From the NCBI GenBank assembly GCA_964016885.1, contig OZ024740.1, positions 90,001 to 154,000 on the forward strand: 64,000 bases of DNA, in the 5' to 3' direction. The stretch's first letter is position 1. Every line of letters begins with the position of its first letter. Shown here piece after piece: positions 63,530 to 64,000 of the stretch. This stretch comes from Eledone cirrhosa. Taxonomy: Eukaryota > Mollusca > Cephalopoda > Octopoda > Eledonidae. The position numbers and the translations under genes are program-made. The notes under the pieces are model-generated. The model did no database searches. It was not told the DNA's origin and saw only the letters and a list, made by a program, of their open reading frames with translations.

Positions 63530-64000
63530 TTAGGTTAATAGGAGTTAGGTATTGTATACCCGTGTCCCATTAAGGTATTGGTACCATAATAATTAGCTCT
63601 ATGCTTTGGAGCAGAGCCGTATATATGATAAAGAACACAAGAGCGTCTACAACATCAAAAGATTTTTATTGGCTTACAATGTTTCTTCCTTACGTAACCA
63701 TAGGATTCGTCAGAGCTATAAAAGGGGTTTGATTGGTGTTATGGACTCTACCAACCAAACATTCAAGAACAAAGAGTAAAGAGCAAAAGTAGGGGACGAT
63801 AAGTCTAATTTTGGTGCGGGGGGGGGGTCCGTGTTTACTAGCTGCGGTCATATTCATTCCCGGGAGTCGAGTGGTTAGCTGAACCATAGATGGGGTGGCG
63901 TCGATAGTAGGGTGCAGAGGCTACACACACACAAAGGGCATACAATATATATATAACGGAGGAGAAAGTACATGAGGTAATTAGAAATGGAAAAAGAGTA
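63530..64000 (-). mobile_element. Probable Penelope-like or retrozyme end
   Basis: The minus strand has the hammerhead-like motif at 63717-63671 followed by AATAAAAATC, the same order as in the palindrome at 54391-54857. Upstream and downstream flanks (GAACACAAGAGCG, GGGGGGGTCCGTG) are not recognised. No reverse-transcriptase coding seen. Confidence 0.45.
63671..63717 (-). ncRNA. Hammerhead-ribozyme-like motif
   Basis: Minus strand: GCT, core CTGACGA (63713-63707), TCCT/AGGA stem II with TTACGTAA in its loop, core GAAAC (63685-63681), ATT loop, GTA, AGC. Stem II opens with an A-A mismatch, so this copy may be weak or dead. Confidence 0.42.

Noticed and set aside
55930..64000. Upstream BARD1 exons (RING, first ankyrin repeats)
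   Set aside because: No minus-strand frame with LLH.A..KG or RING cysteines was found; they are probably beyond the window.

Overview
This is an animal genome window, very probably from a cephalopod mollusc and most like an octopus. The two host genes are split by many introns, and most of the DNA is repeats: RTE-like LINEs with (ATG)n tails, tRNA-derived SINEs with a GGGTCGATAAA core, internally deleted mariner copies, small DNA transposons and long minisatellites. The organism call is an inference from these repeat families; the gene identities rest on translated exons.

Two host genes lie tail to tail. On the + strand, 18 exons (5451 to 42216) encode all but roughly the first 75 residues of Elongator subunit ELP2, a double WD40 propeller protein. 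Every exon junction is phase-consistent; only the last acceptor is uncertain, because the final intron has a U12-type donor and no normal AG in a good position. On the - strand, six exons (55929 down to 43600) encode the C-terminal part of BARD1: the last ankyrin repeats, the linker and both BRCT domains. The upstream BARD1 exons (RING and first ankyrin repeats) were not found and should lie beyond 64000. The two stop codons are about 1.4 kb apart. No other host gene was recognised.

Layout: 1-4680, a 3' LINE fragment joined tail to tail to a nearly full-length LINE. 5451-8799, first ELP2 exons with a hAT-type MITE and a mariner remnant. 9021-18415, a 9.4 kb array of a 26-bp unit inside one ELP2 intron. 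18679-32875, middle ELP2 exons with SINEs, foldback elements, a LINE fragment and several minisatellites. 32949-37378, a 4.4 kb array of a 53-bp unit in the next intron. 38020-42216, last ELP2 exons. 43600-49358, five BARD1 exons. 50060-55655, a cluster of broken LINE copies, a 470-bp palindrome and a 24-bp minisatellite inside a BARD1 intron. 55757-55929, BARD1 ankyrin exon. 56640-64000, a mariner copy carrying a nested LINE, another long LINE copy, SINEs and retroelement ends.

The observations I rate highest are four hammerhead-ribozyme-like cores (two in the arms of the palindrome, one at 58515-58606, one at 63671-63717), which fit Penelope-like or retrozyme remnants; the U12-type ELP2 intron with an apparently non-AG 3' end; three tandem copies of a BARD1 exon edge; and a LINE whose reverse-transcriptase ORF carries a PHD-type finger.
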